From Burkholderia oklahomensis C6786 (GTDB lineage: Bacteria; Pseudomonadota; Gammaproteobacteria; Burkholderiales; Burkholderiaceae), in contig NZ_CP009556.1 in the NCBI RefSeq assembly GCF_000959365.1, positions 1,116,001-1,180,000 of the forward strand: a stretch of DNA of 64,000 nt. Direction: 5' to 3'. A program made the translations under genes and the position numbers. Position 1 is the first letter of the stretch; each line of letters opens with the position of its first letter. The notes under the pieces are model-generated. The model worked only from the letters and a program-made list of their open reading frames with translations. It was not told where the DNA came from and made no database searches. Positions 8,399 to 16,700 of the stretch are shown here, piece after piece.

Positions 8399-8467
8399 GT
8401 TCACTCTCCGGATAGTTAATGCGGCGCGCACGCCGCGGGTGCGTTCGATCGGGCAGCAGCGGCTGCG

Positions 8468-9274
8468 TCAGTCCCAGTCGGATGCGAGGCCGTCCGGGCT
8501 TACTTCGCGGCCGTTGCGTTCGAGCGCCGAGATCTGCGCGAGCGCGTCGTCGGTCAGGCGAAGCTGCTGCGCGAGCAGATTGCTCGCGAGATGCTCGCGT
8601 TTCGTCGACGACGGAATCACCGAGTAGCCGAGCTGCAGCGCCCATGCGAGCGCGACCTGCGCGGGCGTCGCGTCGTGGCGGCGGGCGATCTCGGCGAGCG
8701 TCGGATCGCCCAGCACCTTGCCGTAGGCAAGCGTCATGTACGACGTCACGTGGATGCGCTCGCGCTGCAGGAACTCGACCAGCTTGCGATTCTGCAGATA
8801 CGGGCTCAGCTCGATCTGGTTCGTCGCGATCGCGTCGCGGCCGACGGCGGCGATCGCACGCTGCGTCAGCGCGACGTTGAAGTTCGACACGCCGATCCTG
8901 CGCGTGAGGCCGGCCGCTTTCGCTTCGGCGAGCGCCGTCATGAATTCCTCGGGCTCGATGCCGTTGCCGGGCGCGGGCCAATGGATCAGCGCCAGGTCCA
9001 CGTAATCGGTGCGCAGCTTCGCGAGGCTCGCTTCGAGGCTAGCCGCGAGCTTGTCCTTCGCGTAGTTGTCGACCCAGATCTTCGTCGTGAGAAAGAGCGC
9101 GTCGCGCGGCACGCCCGATTCGGCGATCGCGCGGCCGATTTCCGCTTCGTTGCCGTAGATCTGAGCGGTATCGATCGCGCGATAGCCGAGTTCGAGGCCG
9201 TTGCGCACGGAATCGATCACGGCCTGGCCTTGCAGGCGGAACGTGCCGAGACCGAATGCGGGAATTGTGTCCAT
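8468..9274 (-). CDS. Aldo/keto reductase (DkgB-like, 2,5-diketo-D-gluconate reductase type)
   Basis: A 268-residue NADPH-dependent aldo-keto reductase, the same length as E. coli DkgB. The catalytic tetrad is in place: Asp35 and Tyr40 in [13 protein letters not shown], Lys65 in LTTKIW and His98 in LALIHWP. The cofactor-binding ending [15 protein letters not shown] is conserved. A Shine-Dalgarno GGAG is placed 6 bases before the ATG at 9274. It lies in tandem between the MFS gene and the ene-reductase, suggesting handling of reactive carbonyls or enones. Confidence 0.92.
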   Translation of the reverse strand: MDTIPAFGLGTFRLQGQAVIDSVRNGLELGYRAIDTAQIYGNEAEIGRAIAESGVPRDALFLTTKIWVDNYAKDKLAASLEASLAKLRTDYVDLALIHWPAPGNGIEPEEFMTALAEAKAAGLTRRIGVSNFNVALTQRAIAAVGRDAIATNQIELSPYLQNRKLVEFLQRERIHVTSYMTLAYGKVLGDPTLAEIARRHDATPAQVALAWALQLGYSVIPSSTKREHLASNLLAQQLRLTDDALAQISALERNGREVSPDGLASDWD

Positions 9275-9505
9275 GTCATGCTCCGTAATACTGATGATTC
9301 GTTGAATGGGTGGAAATGGAATGTCTTCGATGCGGCGTATCGGCGCTTGCATGCGCGCTTCGCCCGATAGCGATCCGCACGCGATGCGGCGAGGTGGGCG
9401 TGCGGCCGTACCGGCGCGGCGCATCGAGACGGAGGGCGCACGTCGCCTGCGATTCGTTCGGCATCCGGACGAGCGCAAGGCAACGGACACGCTCGCCGGC
9501 ATCCT

Positions 9506-10708
9506 TCAATGCGCGAGCGCGACGGCGTCGGCGGTTCGCTCGGGCAAGCCCGCTCGACGATCGAGGCGGCCGCTCAGCGCCGTCAGCGCGAGCGCGCCGA
9601 GCGTGACCGCGCCTGCGATCCACGGCGTGTGGCCGAGGCCGATGTGCGCGACGACGAGCCCGCCGAGCGACGAACCGCCCGCGACGCCGAGGTTGAACGC
9701 GGCGATGTTGAATCCCGATGCGACTTCTGCCGATTGCGGCGCGAAGTGCCGCGCCTGCTTGACGACGTAGACTTGCAGTCCCGGCACGTTGCCGAACGCG
9801 ACGGCGCCCCAGGCGAGCATCGTCGATACAACGAGCGCCGCGTGGTGGACGGCGAAGGTCAGCGCGAACAGTACGGCCGCGAGCAGCAGGAAGATGCGCT
9901 TCAGCGCGCCGACCGGGCCGAGACGATCCGCGAGCTTGCCGCCCCAGACGTTGCCGGCCGCGACCGACACGCCGTAGGCGACGAGCACGAGAGTCACCTG
10001 CGACGGCGTGAAGCCCGCAATCTGCTCGAGGAGCGGCGCCATGAACGTGAACGCGATCAGCGAGCCGCCATAGCCGACCGCCGTCATCGCATAGACGAGC
10101 AGGAGCCGCGGATGCGCGAGCGCACGGGCCTGCTCGACGAGCGGCGCGGGGCGCGCATGCGGCAGGCCGCGCGGGATGAATGCGAGCGCGCCGACGAGCG
10201 CGACGACGCCGAACGCGGCGACGACGACGAACGTCGTGCGCCAGCCGAAGTGCTGGCCGATGAATGTGCCGAGCGGAATGCCGGCGACGAACGCGACGGT
10301 CATCCCGCTGAACATCGTTGCAATCGCGCTTGCCGCCTTGTCCTTCGGCACGAGCGTCGTCGCGATCACGGAGCCGACCGAGAAGAACACGCCGTGCGCA
10401 AGCCCGGTCAGCACGCGTGCGACGATCAGCGACTCATAGCCGGGCGCGCGCCACGCGACGAGGTTGCCGATCGTGAAGAGCGCCATCAGCGCGGCGAGCA
10501 GCGACTTGCGCGGTACGCGGCCAGTCAACGCGGTCAGCAGCGGCGCGCCGACCGCGACGCTCAGCGCGTAAAGGCTCACGAGCAGCCCGGCGGACGGCAG
10601 GCTCACGCGCAAATCGGCCGCGATGGTGGGAATCAGGCCGACGATCACGAACTCGGTCGTGCCGATGGCGAAGGCGCTGAGCGTCAGCGCGAGGAGGGCG
10701 ACAGGCAT
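9506..10708 (-). CDS. MFS transporter (AraJ/SotB-like drug efflux family)
   Basis: A 400-residue protein with about twelve hydrophobic segments and the DHA1 family features: FAIGTTEFVIVGLIPTIAADL at the start, a motif-A-like loop TGRVPRKSLL after helix 2, and RVLTGLAHGVFFSVG in helix 4. This profile fits proton-coupled efflux pumps for sugars or drugs. It is divergent from a LysR regulator gene across 102 AT-rich bases, the classical arrangement for regulator and target. Substrate not known. Confidence 0.9.
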   Translation of the reverse strand: MPVALLALTLSAFAIGTTEFVIVGLIPTIAADLRVSLPSAGLLVSLYALSVAVGAPLLTALTGRVPRKSLLAALMALFTIGNLVAWRAPGYESLIVARVLTGLAHGVFFSVGSVIATTLVPKDKAASAIATMFSGMTVAFVAGIPLGTFIGQHFGWRTTFVVVAAFGVVALVGALAFIPRGLPHARPAPLVEQARALAHPRLLLVYAMTAVGYGGSLIAFTFMAPLLEQIAGFTPSQVTLVLVAYGVSVAAGNVWGGKLADRLGPVGALKRIFLLLAAVLFALTFAVHHAALVVSTMLAWGAVAFGNVPGLQVYVVKQARHFAPQSAEVASGFNIAAFNLGVAGGSSLGGLVVAHIGLGHTPWIAGAVTLGALALTALSGRLDRRAGLPERTADAVALAH

Positions 10709-10787
10709 GATGGTGGTTCCCGCATCGATGAAGACGAAGCGGAGTGTGCGCCCTTTACTTTTGATGAAAAAGCGGTCTATAAACGAA

Positions 10788-10812
10788 ATACTTTTGATTT
10801 GAAATCAAGTAT
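10788..10812. promoter_or_regulatory. Candidate LysR binding site between MFS and LysR genes
   Basis: The outer arms ATACTT (10788-10793) and AAGTAT (10807-10812) enclose a second, nested dyad: TTGATTT and AAATCAA around one G (10794-10808). The inner dyad contains the T-N11-A pattern of LysR boxes. It overlaps the LysR gene start (ATG 10811), which fits autorepression. Confidence 0.55.
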
Positions 10813-11716
10813 GAAAATTACGCTCGACGAATTGCAGACGTTCGCGACCGTGGTCGACACGGGATCGATCACCGCGGCCGCGCAGCAACTGGAGCTGACC
10901 GTGTCGGCGACGAGCCGCACGCTCGGCCGGCTCGAGAAGAAACTGCAGACGACGCTGCTGCGCCGGACGACGCGCCGTCTGGAACTGACCGAGGAGGGAC
11001 GCGCATTCCTGCAGAACGCGCGTGCGATCATCGAATCGGTCGAGCGCGCGGAAGAGCAGATGGCCGCGCGCCGCGAACGGCCGTCCGGGCGGCTGCGCGT
11101 CGATGCCGCGACGCCGTTCATGCTGCATGTCGTCGTGCCGCTCGTGAACGGCTATCGCACGCGCTATCCGCACGTCGAGCTGGAGCTCAACAGCAACGAC
11201 GAGATCATCGATCTGCTCGAACGCCGCACCGACGTCGCAATCCGGATCGGTCGCCTGAAGGATTCGACGCTGCATAGCCGCGCGATCGGCAGCAGCCGGC
11301 TGAGGATCCTCGCGAGTCCTCAGTATCTGGACGTGCACGGAAATCCGCGGCGCGTCGACGACCTCGACAAGCACACGCTCCTCGGCTTCAACCAGCCGGA
11401 ATCGCTGAATCAGTGGCCGGTGCTCGGGCGGGACGGCGAGCCTTACAGGATTGCTCCGGCGCTGGCGTCGTCGAGCGGCGAGACGCTCAGGCAACTCGCG
11501 TTGCAGGGTGCCGGCATTGTCTGCCTGTCCGATTTCATGACCGCACGAGACCGCGACGAAGGGCGGCTCGTGCAATTGCTTCCGCGCCAGACGCGCGAAG
11601 TGTTGCAGCCGATTCATGCGGTCTATTACCGCAATACGGCGATCTCGTCGCGAATCGCGTCGTTCGTCGATTATCTGGCTGACGAGATGAAACGCATCGG
11701 ATTGCAACGCCCGTGA
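10811..11716 (+). CDS. LysR-family transcriptional regulator
   Basis: A 301-residue LTTR with an N-terminal winged helix (ELQTFATVVDTGSITAAAQQL, then SATSRTLGRLEKKLQTTLLRRTTR). The effector domain begins near residue 90 (GRLRVDAATPFMLHVVVPL) and ends with the usual FVDYL helix. It is of the DmlR/YafC-like type. It is transcribed divergently from the MFS / aldo-keto reductase / ene-reductase genes, its likely targets. The start at 10811 is embedded in a dyad that may be its own operator. No ribosome site is obvious, so translation may be weak or leader-poor. Confidence 0.92.
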   Translation: MKITLDELQTFATVVDTGSITAAAQQLELTVSATSRTLGRLEKKLQTTLLRRTTRRLELTEEGRAFLQNARAIIESVERAEEQMAARRERPSGRLRVDAATPFMLHVVVPLVNGYRTRYPHVELELNSNDEIIDLLERRTDVAIRIGRLKDSTLHSRAIGSSRLRILASPQYLDVHGNPRRVDDLDKHTLLGFNQPESLNQWPVLGRDGEPYRIAPALASSSGETLRQLALQGAGIVCLSDFMTARDRDEGRLVQLLPRQTREVLQPIHAVYYRNTAISSRIASFVDYLADEMKRIGLQRP

Positions 11717-12349
11717 TACGGAAACGTCGCACGTCGAATCGGCGAGTGCATCGAGCTTGCGGCGAGGCGATATGCGCTTTCATCCTGCTTCGGTGCGCAT
11801 TCAACGCGACGCAGCGCTTTTCCTCTCCTGCAAGCGAACGCAACCGCTCGCGAGGCGGTATGCTTCGAATCACCTATTTATTTAGGTTGCCAAAAAATAT
11901 CAACAAGCGCTTAAATAACTGATTTGGCCTTATTCTCGAATCGCGCTGAAATCGCGCAGGCATATTCTGGAAGTGATCTAAGTATTTCCACAGGGAATTT
12001 CATCTAGCCTATCAATCAACGAATGCGGCGACGAACGACACGCATTCGAGCCGACGCCGCGCAGCACGCACCCCGCTTGTCCGACGCGCACTCGCCGGCG
12101 TTGCATCCGAACGCGGGCGCGCCGCGCCATCGACAGATCGGCGGCGCATCGGCGGAACGATTCGAACTAAGCAGCCAGCAGCCTGAGAGAAAGCAGCAAG
12201 CAGTCAAACGACGAGGGGCCGGTAGTCGTTGACGAACGAACGTGTCGCGCAAGTGCGCATGCGGCGTCGTTCGCTCGTCTGCCGGTGCGCAATGCCGCCT
12301 GAATCTCGAAGGTGCCCGTAAAGAGACATCGCAAAGAGGATTCAGTCAG
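11717..12349. promoter_or_regulatory. AT-rich upstream region of the biosynthetic operon
   Basis: About 630 bases without a supported gene. Bases 11860-12010 are strikingly AT-rich for this genome and look like the control region of the operon. A dyad ACCTA-N6-TAGGT lies at 11872-11887. A looser one pairs CTGGAA (11967-11972) with TTTCCACAG (11985-11993), somewhat like a lux-type element. Which one, if any, is bound by the LuxR-type protein encoded at 21594-22625 cannot be told by eye. Confidence 0.45.
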
Positions 12350-13939
12350 ATGGCCAGACACATCGTTCAAGCAATCCAGTCTCATGCGTTCGGCACGCCG
12401 TACAAATGCGCGTTGTCCGATTCGCGCGGCGATCTCAACTACGCCGATCTCGACCGTTTCAGCACTCGTTTCGCGATGCGCCTGCAGGATCTGGGCTGCC
12501 GCCCGGGCGATCGCGTCGCGATGCTGGCGAGCCGCCGCGCGCTTTTGGTCGCGGCGATCATCGGCGTGTTCAGGGCGGGCTGCGTGCATGTGCCGCTCGA
12601 TCCGCGCATGCCGGCCGACCGCTTGCGCTACATCCTGCACGACGTCGCACCGACGCTCGTGATCGCCGACGAGGACTTGACCGACGCGCTCGAGCACGCG
12701 CTGCCGTCCGCTGCGCCGATCATGCCGGTCGGCGAGCTCGAGCGGCTCCTCGCCGACGACGATTCGGCGCGGCTCGATGCGCTCGTGCAGCCGCTGCCGC
12801 TGCCGCCGCTCGACGAAACCGCGATTGCGTACTGCATCTATACGTCCGGCTCGACCGGTCGCCCGAAAGGCGTGCTGATCAATCATCGCAGCATCGCCGA
12901 CTTCTTCGAAGGCACGCGCGTCGTCTACGACGTCACGCCGCAATCCCGATGCGCGAGCTTCTCGCCGCTGCATTTCGACGTGTATCTGATGGACATGCTG
13001 TTCCCGCTCGCGCAGGGCGCGTCTTTGTACGTGCACGACGACGTGAACGCGCCCGACTTGCTGTTCGACGCGATTCGCACGCACGACGTCACGCATTTCT
13101 CCGCGTGGGGCATGATGCTCGGCCTGATCGCGCAGGCGGGCGAATTCGAGACCGCGCCGCTGCCGCACCTGAAGACGATCCTCACCGGCACCGACGTGCC
13201 GGACGTGAAGACGATCCAGCGCTGGCTCAGGAAGAACGCGGGCGTGCAGGTGATCAACGCATACGGGCCGACCGAGGCGACCTGCGCGTCGACTGCGCAC
13301 GTGATCCGTGAAATCGAGCCCGAGCGGCGCGCGCTCTATCCGATCGGCAAGCCGCTCGAGCACGTGCGGGCGCTGCTCGTCGACGAGCGCGGCGAGCCGA
13401 TCACGGCGCCCGGCGTGCCGGGCGAGCTGATGATCGGCGGCACGCAGGTGATGCAGGGCTACTGGAATTTGACGGAGGAGACGGCGGCGCGGCTCGTTCG
13501 TCTGGACGGCGTGCCTTTCTATCGGACGGGCGACGTCTGCACGTATCTCGCCGACGGCAGCCTGTACTACTTGGGCCGCAAGGACAATGAAGTGAAGATC
13601 GGCGGCTATCGGATCCATTTGAGCGAAATCCAGCGGGTCATCAACAGCGTGCCGCACGTGTACGGATCGGAGGTCGTGCTGCTCGAATCGCGCTACGGCG
13701 AGACGCTGCTCGCCGCCGGCGTGCTGTTCGAGCGAGGCGCGTCGCTCGATGCCGAGCCGCAGGTCGACGAGATCAAGCGGCGCCTCGCGGCGGAGCTGCC
13801 CGCCTACATGGTGCCTCGCCACGTCACGGTTCTCGAGCAGTTTCCGCAGTTGTCATCGGGAAAGACGGATCGCAAAGCGCTTCTGTCGATATTGCAACAC
13901 CGCATCAACGAAAGTAACCAGGAGGAAGTGAATTCATGA
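12350..13939 (+). CDS. Stand-alone NRPS-type adenylation enzyme
   Basis: A 529-residue ANL-superfamily enzyme without condensation or carrier domain. Core motifs: YTSGSTGRPKG (residues 164-174), NAYGPTEAT (303-311), the YRTGD hinge region, GRKDNEVKIGGYRI and the ending SGKTDRKAL with catalytic Lys505. Asp210 in the HFDVYLMD segment corresponds to the aspartate that holds the substrate amino group in amino-acid-activating domains, so an amino acid rather than an aryl acid is expected. The specificity pocket does not match one I can name. The ATG at 12350 is 9 bases after AGAGGA; the 36 upstream in-frame codons are rejected. The stop overlaps the carrier protein start by 4 bases (ATGA). Confidence 0.92.
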   Translation: MARHIVQAIQSHAFGTPYKCALSDSRGDLNYADLDRFSTRFAMRLQDLGCRPGDRVAMLASRRALLVAAIIGVFRAGCVHVPLDPRMPADRLRYILHDVAPTLVIADEDLTDALEHALPSAAPIMPVGELERLLADDDSARLDALVQPLPLPPLDETAIAYCIYTSGSTGRPKGVLINHRSIADFFEGTRVVYDVTPQSRCASFSPLHFDVYLMDMLFPLAQGASLYVHDDVNAPDLLFDAIRTHDVTHFSAWGMMLGLIAQAGEFETAPLPHLKTILTGTDVPDVKTIQRWLRKNAGVQVINAYGPTEATCASTAHVIREIEPERRALYPIGKPLEHVRALLVDERGEPITAPGVPGELMIGGTQVMQGYWNLTEETAARLVRLDGVPFYRTGDVCTYLADGSLYYLGRKDNEVKIGGYRIHLSEIQRVINSVPHVYGSEVVLLESRYGETLLAAGVLFERGASLDAEPQVDEIKRRLAAELPAYMVPRHVTVLEQFPQLSSGKTDRKALLSILQHRINESNQEEVNS

Positions 13940-14196
13940 AAACCGAAACGATGTTGATTCAGATTCTGGAGAGCGTGATCGGCGTCAAGAAAGTGACGGG
14001 CGACACCCGTTTTCTGGACATCGGCGGCAATTCGCTCAATCTCGTCGAAGTGCTGAAGCAGATCAAGGCGAAGACGGGCGTCGCGCCGTCGCCGAGGCTG
14101 TTCTTCGACAAGACGCGCTCGACGGTGACGGCGTTGAGCGCCGAAATCGACGCGCTGCGCGAACTCAGCAACGCCGCGGCTCCGGTCGCGGGCTGA
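13936..14196 (+). CDS. Peptidyl/acyl carrier protein
   Basis: An 86-residue free-standing carrier protein with the phosphopantetheine motif LDIGGNSLNLVEV; Ser33 is the attachment site. It is directly coupled to the adenylation gene by an ATGA overlap, with AGGAGG ahead of the start. It is therefore expected to receive the activated amino acid as a thioester and to present it to the halogenase encoded next. The organisation adenylation + carrier + SyrB2-like halogenase recalls the SyrB1/SyrB2 and CmaA/CmaD/CmaB systems. Confidence 0.93.
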   Translation: MKTETMLIQILESVIGVKKVTGDTRFLDIGGNSLNLVEVLKQIKAKTGVAPSPRLFFDKTRSTVTALSAEIDALRELSNAAAPVAG

Positions 14197-14288
14197 TCCG
14201 CGGGCGTTTCACGAGCCGCGCGAGCGGCGGCCGCGACAAGCGGATTTTTCAGGACATGGCGCTTCGCGCCATATTTAGGAGAACTGAG

Positions 14289-15194
14289 ATGCAAAAGCGT
14301 TTTCACCTGTCGGAAGCCGAGCAGAAGTTCTTTTACGAGAACGGGTATGCCGGCCCGTTCACGCTGTACGAGCCGGAAGAGATGACCCGTGTCTGGGAAG
14401 ACGTGCGAATGGATCTGCTCGACGTGACGAAGGCGGCGTTCCCGAACAGCAAGCTCAACTACGATCGCCATCTCGACATGCCTGCTCTGAACCAGATCAT
14501 CAGCCATCCGAAGATCGTCGACCGGATCTCGAGCATCCTCGGCCCGAACGTGCTGAGCTGGCGCACCGAGTGGTTCCCGAAATATCCGGGCGACGAAGGC
14601 ACCGACTGGCACCAGGCCGAGAGCTTCGTCGAGTTCGAGGGCACCGAGAAGCTCGAGCCGACGGCGGCCGAAGAAGGGCGCCCATGGGAGCTGACCGCAT
14701 GGGTTGCGATGAGCGAGGCGACGAAGGAGAACGGTTGCCTGAAGCTGATGCCGGGCAGCCATCGCACCTGGTACTTCGACGAGAAGCGCAACATCCCGTT
14801 CGAGCCGGAGAACTTCAACAAGCGCGTGCTCGACGACGGCCAGAAGTCGGGCTTCTACGGCTACGACTACGAGAAGCTGAAGCTCGATCCGAGCTGGAAG
14901 CCGGACGAGGCGCGCGCGGTGCACATGGAAGTGAAGCCGGGCCAGTTCTTCATCTTCACGTCGCGCTGTATGCACGGCTCGAATCCGAACACGAGCAAGG
15001 ATTCGGTGCGCTTCGGCTGGGCGACGCGCTTCGTGCCGACTCACGTGAAGGTCTACTCGGGCCAGGACGCGTTCCACCACTTCGGCGAAGTGCTGCCGCT
15101 CGACCGCTACTCGACGGTACTGGTGGCGGGCGAAGACCGCTATGGCCATAACCGCGTGACGAAGCCGCTCGCCGCCGCGGCAGCGCTCGCGTAA
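14289..15194 (+). CDS. SyrB2-type non-heme Fe(II)/2-oxoglutarate halogenase
   Basis: A 301-residue PhyH-superfamily enzyme that I align, from memory, along most of its length with SyrB2 (4-chlorothreonine formation). Shared blocks include the SILGPNVL, WFPKYPGDEGTDWHQA, GFYGYDY and WKPDEA segments. The facial triad is altered: His108 and His229 (SRCMHGSNP) are present, but the carboxylate is replaced by Ala110 in WHQA. This HxA signature opens a coordination site for chloride and separates halogenases from hydroxylases of the family. Arg241 is placed to bind 2-oxoglutarate. The ATG at 14289 has AGGAG 7 bases upstream; 11 upstream in-frame codons are rejected. The substrate is presumably the aminoacyl thioester on the preceding carrier protein. 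Confidence 0.93.
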   Translation: MQKRFHLSEAEQKFFYENGYAGPFTLYEPEEMTRVWEDVRMDLLDVTKAAFPNSKLNYDRHLDMPALNQIISHPKIVDRISSILGPNVLSWRTEWFPKYPGDEGTDWHQAESFVEFEGTEKLEPTAAEEGRPWELTAWVAMSEATKENGCLKLMPGSHRTWYFDEKRNIPFEPENFNKRVLDDGQKSGFYGYDYEKLKLDPSWKPDEARAVHMEVKPGQFFIFTSRCMHGSNPNTSKDSVRFGWATRFVPTHVKVYSGQDAFHHFGEVLPLDRYSTVLVAGEDRYGHNRVTKPLAAAAALA

Positions 15195-15197
15195 GCG

Positions 15198-15995
15198 ATG
15201 GACGGCGCCGACATGAATGCATGCGAGGCCCGCTGGTTCCTGTTCGGCGCCGACGAACGGAAGCCCGACGCGCGAATCCGGCTGTTCTGCTTTCACTACG
15301 CGGGCAGCGGCGGTTCGATTTTTCGGCACTGGGCCGCATTGCTGCCGGACGAGGTCGAGCTCGTCGCCGTGCAGATGCCCGGACGCGAGAATCGTCTGAA
15401 CGAGCCGCTCCTGTACTCGATGGACGAAGTCGCATCGCCGCTTGTCGACGCGCTCGCACCGCTGCTCGATCGGCCGTTCGCGTTCTTCGGGCACAGCACA
15501 GGCGCGCTGATCGGCTTCGAGGTCGCCCGGGTGCTGCGCGCCCGTGCGTACCCGCAGCCGCGGCTCTTGATCGCGTCCGCGCAGAACGCGCCCGACGTGA
15601 AGCCGGAAGTGATTCGGCATCGGCTGTCGGATGCCGAGTTCATCGAGGTGCTGCGCGGCTGCAACGGCACGCCCGACGCGATTCTGGACGATCCGGCGCT
15701 GCTCGAGCTGCTGCTGCCGCGGATTCGCGCGGACGGCGCGGTGTTCGAGACGTACCGCTACGAGCGGCAGGTGCCGCTCGATTGCCGGATCGTCGTCTTT
15801 CACGGCGTCGACGACGGCCTCGTGCACGAAGACGGGCTCGCCGGCTGGGCGCGCGAGACGCGGCAGAGCTTCACGCACTACCGGTTTCCCGGCGACCACT
15901 TCTTCATTCACGACGAAGAGGCGTCGGTGCTCGACCACATCAACCGCGAGCTCGAGCCGCTCTTGAGCGACGCGAGCTCCACTCTAATCGGATGA
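15198..15995 (+). CDS. Type II thioesterase (first of two)
   Basis: A 265-residue alpha/beta hydrolase of the GrsT/RifR type. The start block RLFCFHYAGSGGSIFRHW, PGRENR, and the nucleophile elbow FGHSTGA with Ser100 are typical. The acid is in FHGVDDG and the histidine in FPGDHFFIHDE near the C terminus. It would release the processed acyl or aminoacyl group from the carrier protein, or remove misprimed groups. The gene follows the halogenase stop by only 3 bases. An alternative start 15 bases downstream (15213) is possible, since neither has a strong ribosome site. Confidence 0.9.
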   Translation: MDGADMNACEARWFLFGADERKPDARIRLFCFHYAGSGGSIFRHWAALLPDEVELVAVQMPGRENRLNEPLLYSMDEVASPLVDALAPLLDRPFAFFGHSTGALIGFEVARVLRARAYPQPRLLIASAQNAPDVKPEVIRHRLSDAEFIEVLRGCNGTPDAILDDPALLELLLPRIRADGAVFETYRYERQVPLDCRIVVFHGVDDGLVHEDGLAGWARETRQSFTHYRFPGDHFFIHDEEASVLDHINRELEPLLSDASSTLIG

Positions 15996-16002
15996 CAGAC
16001 AA

Positions 16003-16686
16003 ATGGCGCAGTGGAATTCAGATGACGAGCTGTTCGCGCTGATGCGCGCCGAGCTCTCGACCTGTCCCGTCAGCGACGTGATGGAGCAGCTCGGGTTCGC
16101 TTCCCCGATGCTGCCGCCGGAGATCCGCCCGCTGCGGCGCGACATGGTGATGATCGGCCGCGCGATGCCGGTGCAGGACGAGCCGCCCGTGCCGCACGGC
16201 GGCCTCAAGCGCTATGACGCGAAGCCGTTCGGACTGCTGTTCGAATCGGTCGAGGCGCTGCGCCCCGGCGAGGTCTACATCGCGAGCGGCGGCCCGACCG
16301 CAGTCGCGCGGCTCGGCGATCTGCTGATCTCGCGCGCACTCAAGCTGGGCGCGGCAGGCGTCGTGCTCAACGCGCACGTGCGCGACGCGAACGCGATTCT
16401 CGATCTGAAGCTGCCGGCATTCGCGCACGGCTCGTACGCGTACGGGCTGCAAGGCCGCCACAACGTCGTCGACTACCGCTGCTCGATCACTGTCGGACAG
16501 GTTCGGATCCGGCCCGGCGATCTGATCTTCGGCGACGGCGACGGCGTCTGCGCGATTCCGCGCGAAGTCGAGCAGGAGGTCATCACGCGCGCGATCGCGA
16601 AGAACCGGCTCGAGCGCAAGGTCCGGGACGCGATCGCCGAAGGCCGCAGCGTCGTCGATGCATTCAATCAATACAACGTCATGTGA
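16003..16686 (+). CDS. RraA / HMG-aldolase family protein
   Basis: A 227-residue protein of the RraA-like fold that includes 4-hydroxy-4-methyl-2-oxoglutarate (HMG/CHA) aldolases and oxaloacetate decarboxylases. The metal and substrate motif GDLLISRALKLGAAGVV, the catalytic pair Arg127-Asp128 in NAHVRDAN and the loop GDGDGVCAIPR are intact, so it should be an enzyme rather than the RNase-E inhibitor RraA. Possible jobs are retro-aldol release of pyruvate, an aldol step on a 2-oxo acid, or decarboxylation. Its place between the two thioesterases and aminotransferase ties it to the pathway, but the step is not assignable from sequence. Confidence 0.85.
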   Translation: MAQWNSDDELFALMRAELSTCPVSDVMEQLGFASPMLPPEIRPLRRDMVMIGRAMPVQDEPPVPHGGLKRYDAKPFGLLFESVEALRPGEVYIASGGPTAVARLGDLLISRALKLGAAGVVLNAHVRDANAILDLKLPAFAHGSYAYGLQGRHNVVDYRCSITVGQVRIRPGDLIFGDGDGVCAIPREVEQEVITRAIAKNRLERKVRDAIAEGRSVVDAFNQYNVM

Positions 16687-16700
16687 GGAGCGCAACAGCG

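Noticed and set aside
9509..10810. A plus-strand extension upstream of the LysR gene across the MFS gene
   Set aside because: The LysR domain begins at 10811; the upstream part is the shadow of the MFS transporter gene, low-complexity and acidic/basic.
12242..12349. A longer N terminus for the adenylation enzyme
   Set aside because: The ATG at 12350 has a ribosome site at the right distance and the family homology begins there; the upstream codons resemble untranslated leader.
14289..15194. Assignment as a phytanoyl-CoA-type hydroxylase
   Set aside because: The third iron ligand is alanine, and the closest remembered relative is SyrB2, not a phytanoyl-CoA dioxygenase.
16003..16686. Assignment as the RNase E inhibitor RraA or a menaquinone methyltransferase
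   Set aside because: The Arg-Asp catalytic pair of HMG-type aldolases is present, there is no methyltransferase motif, and the context is metabolic.
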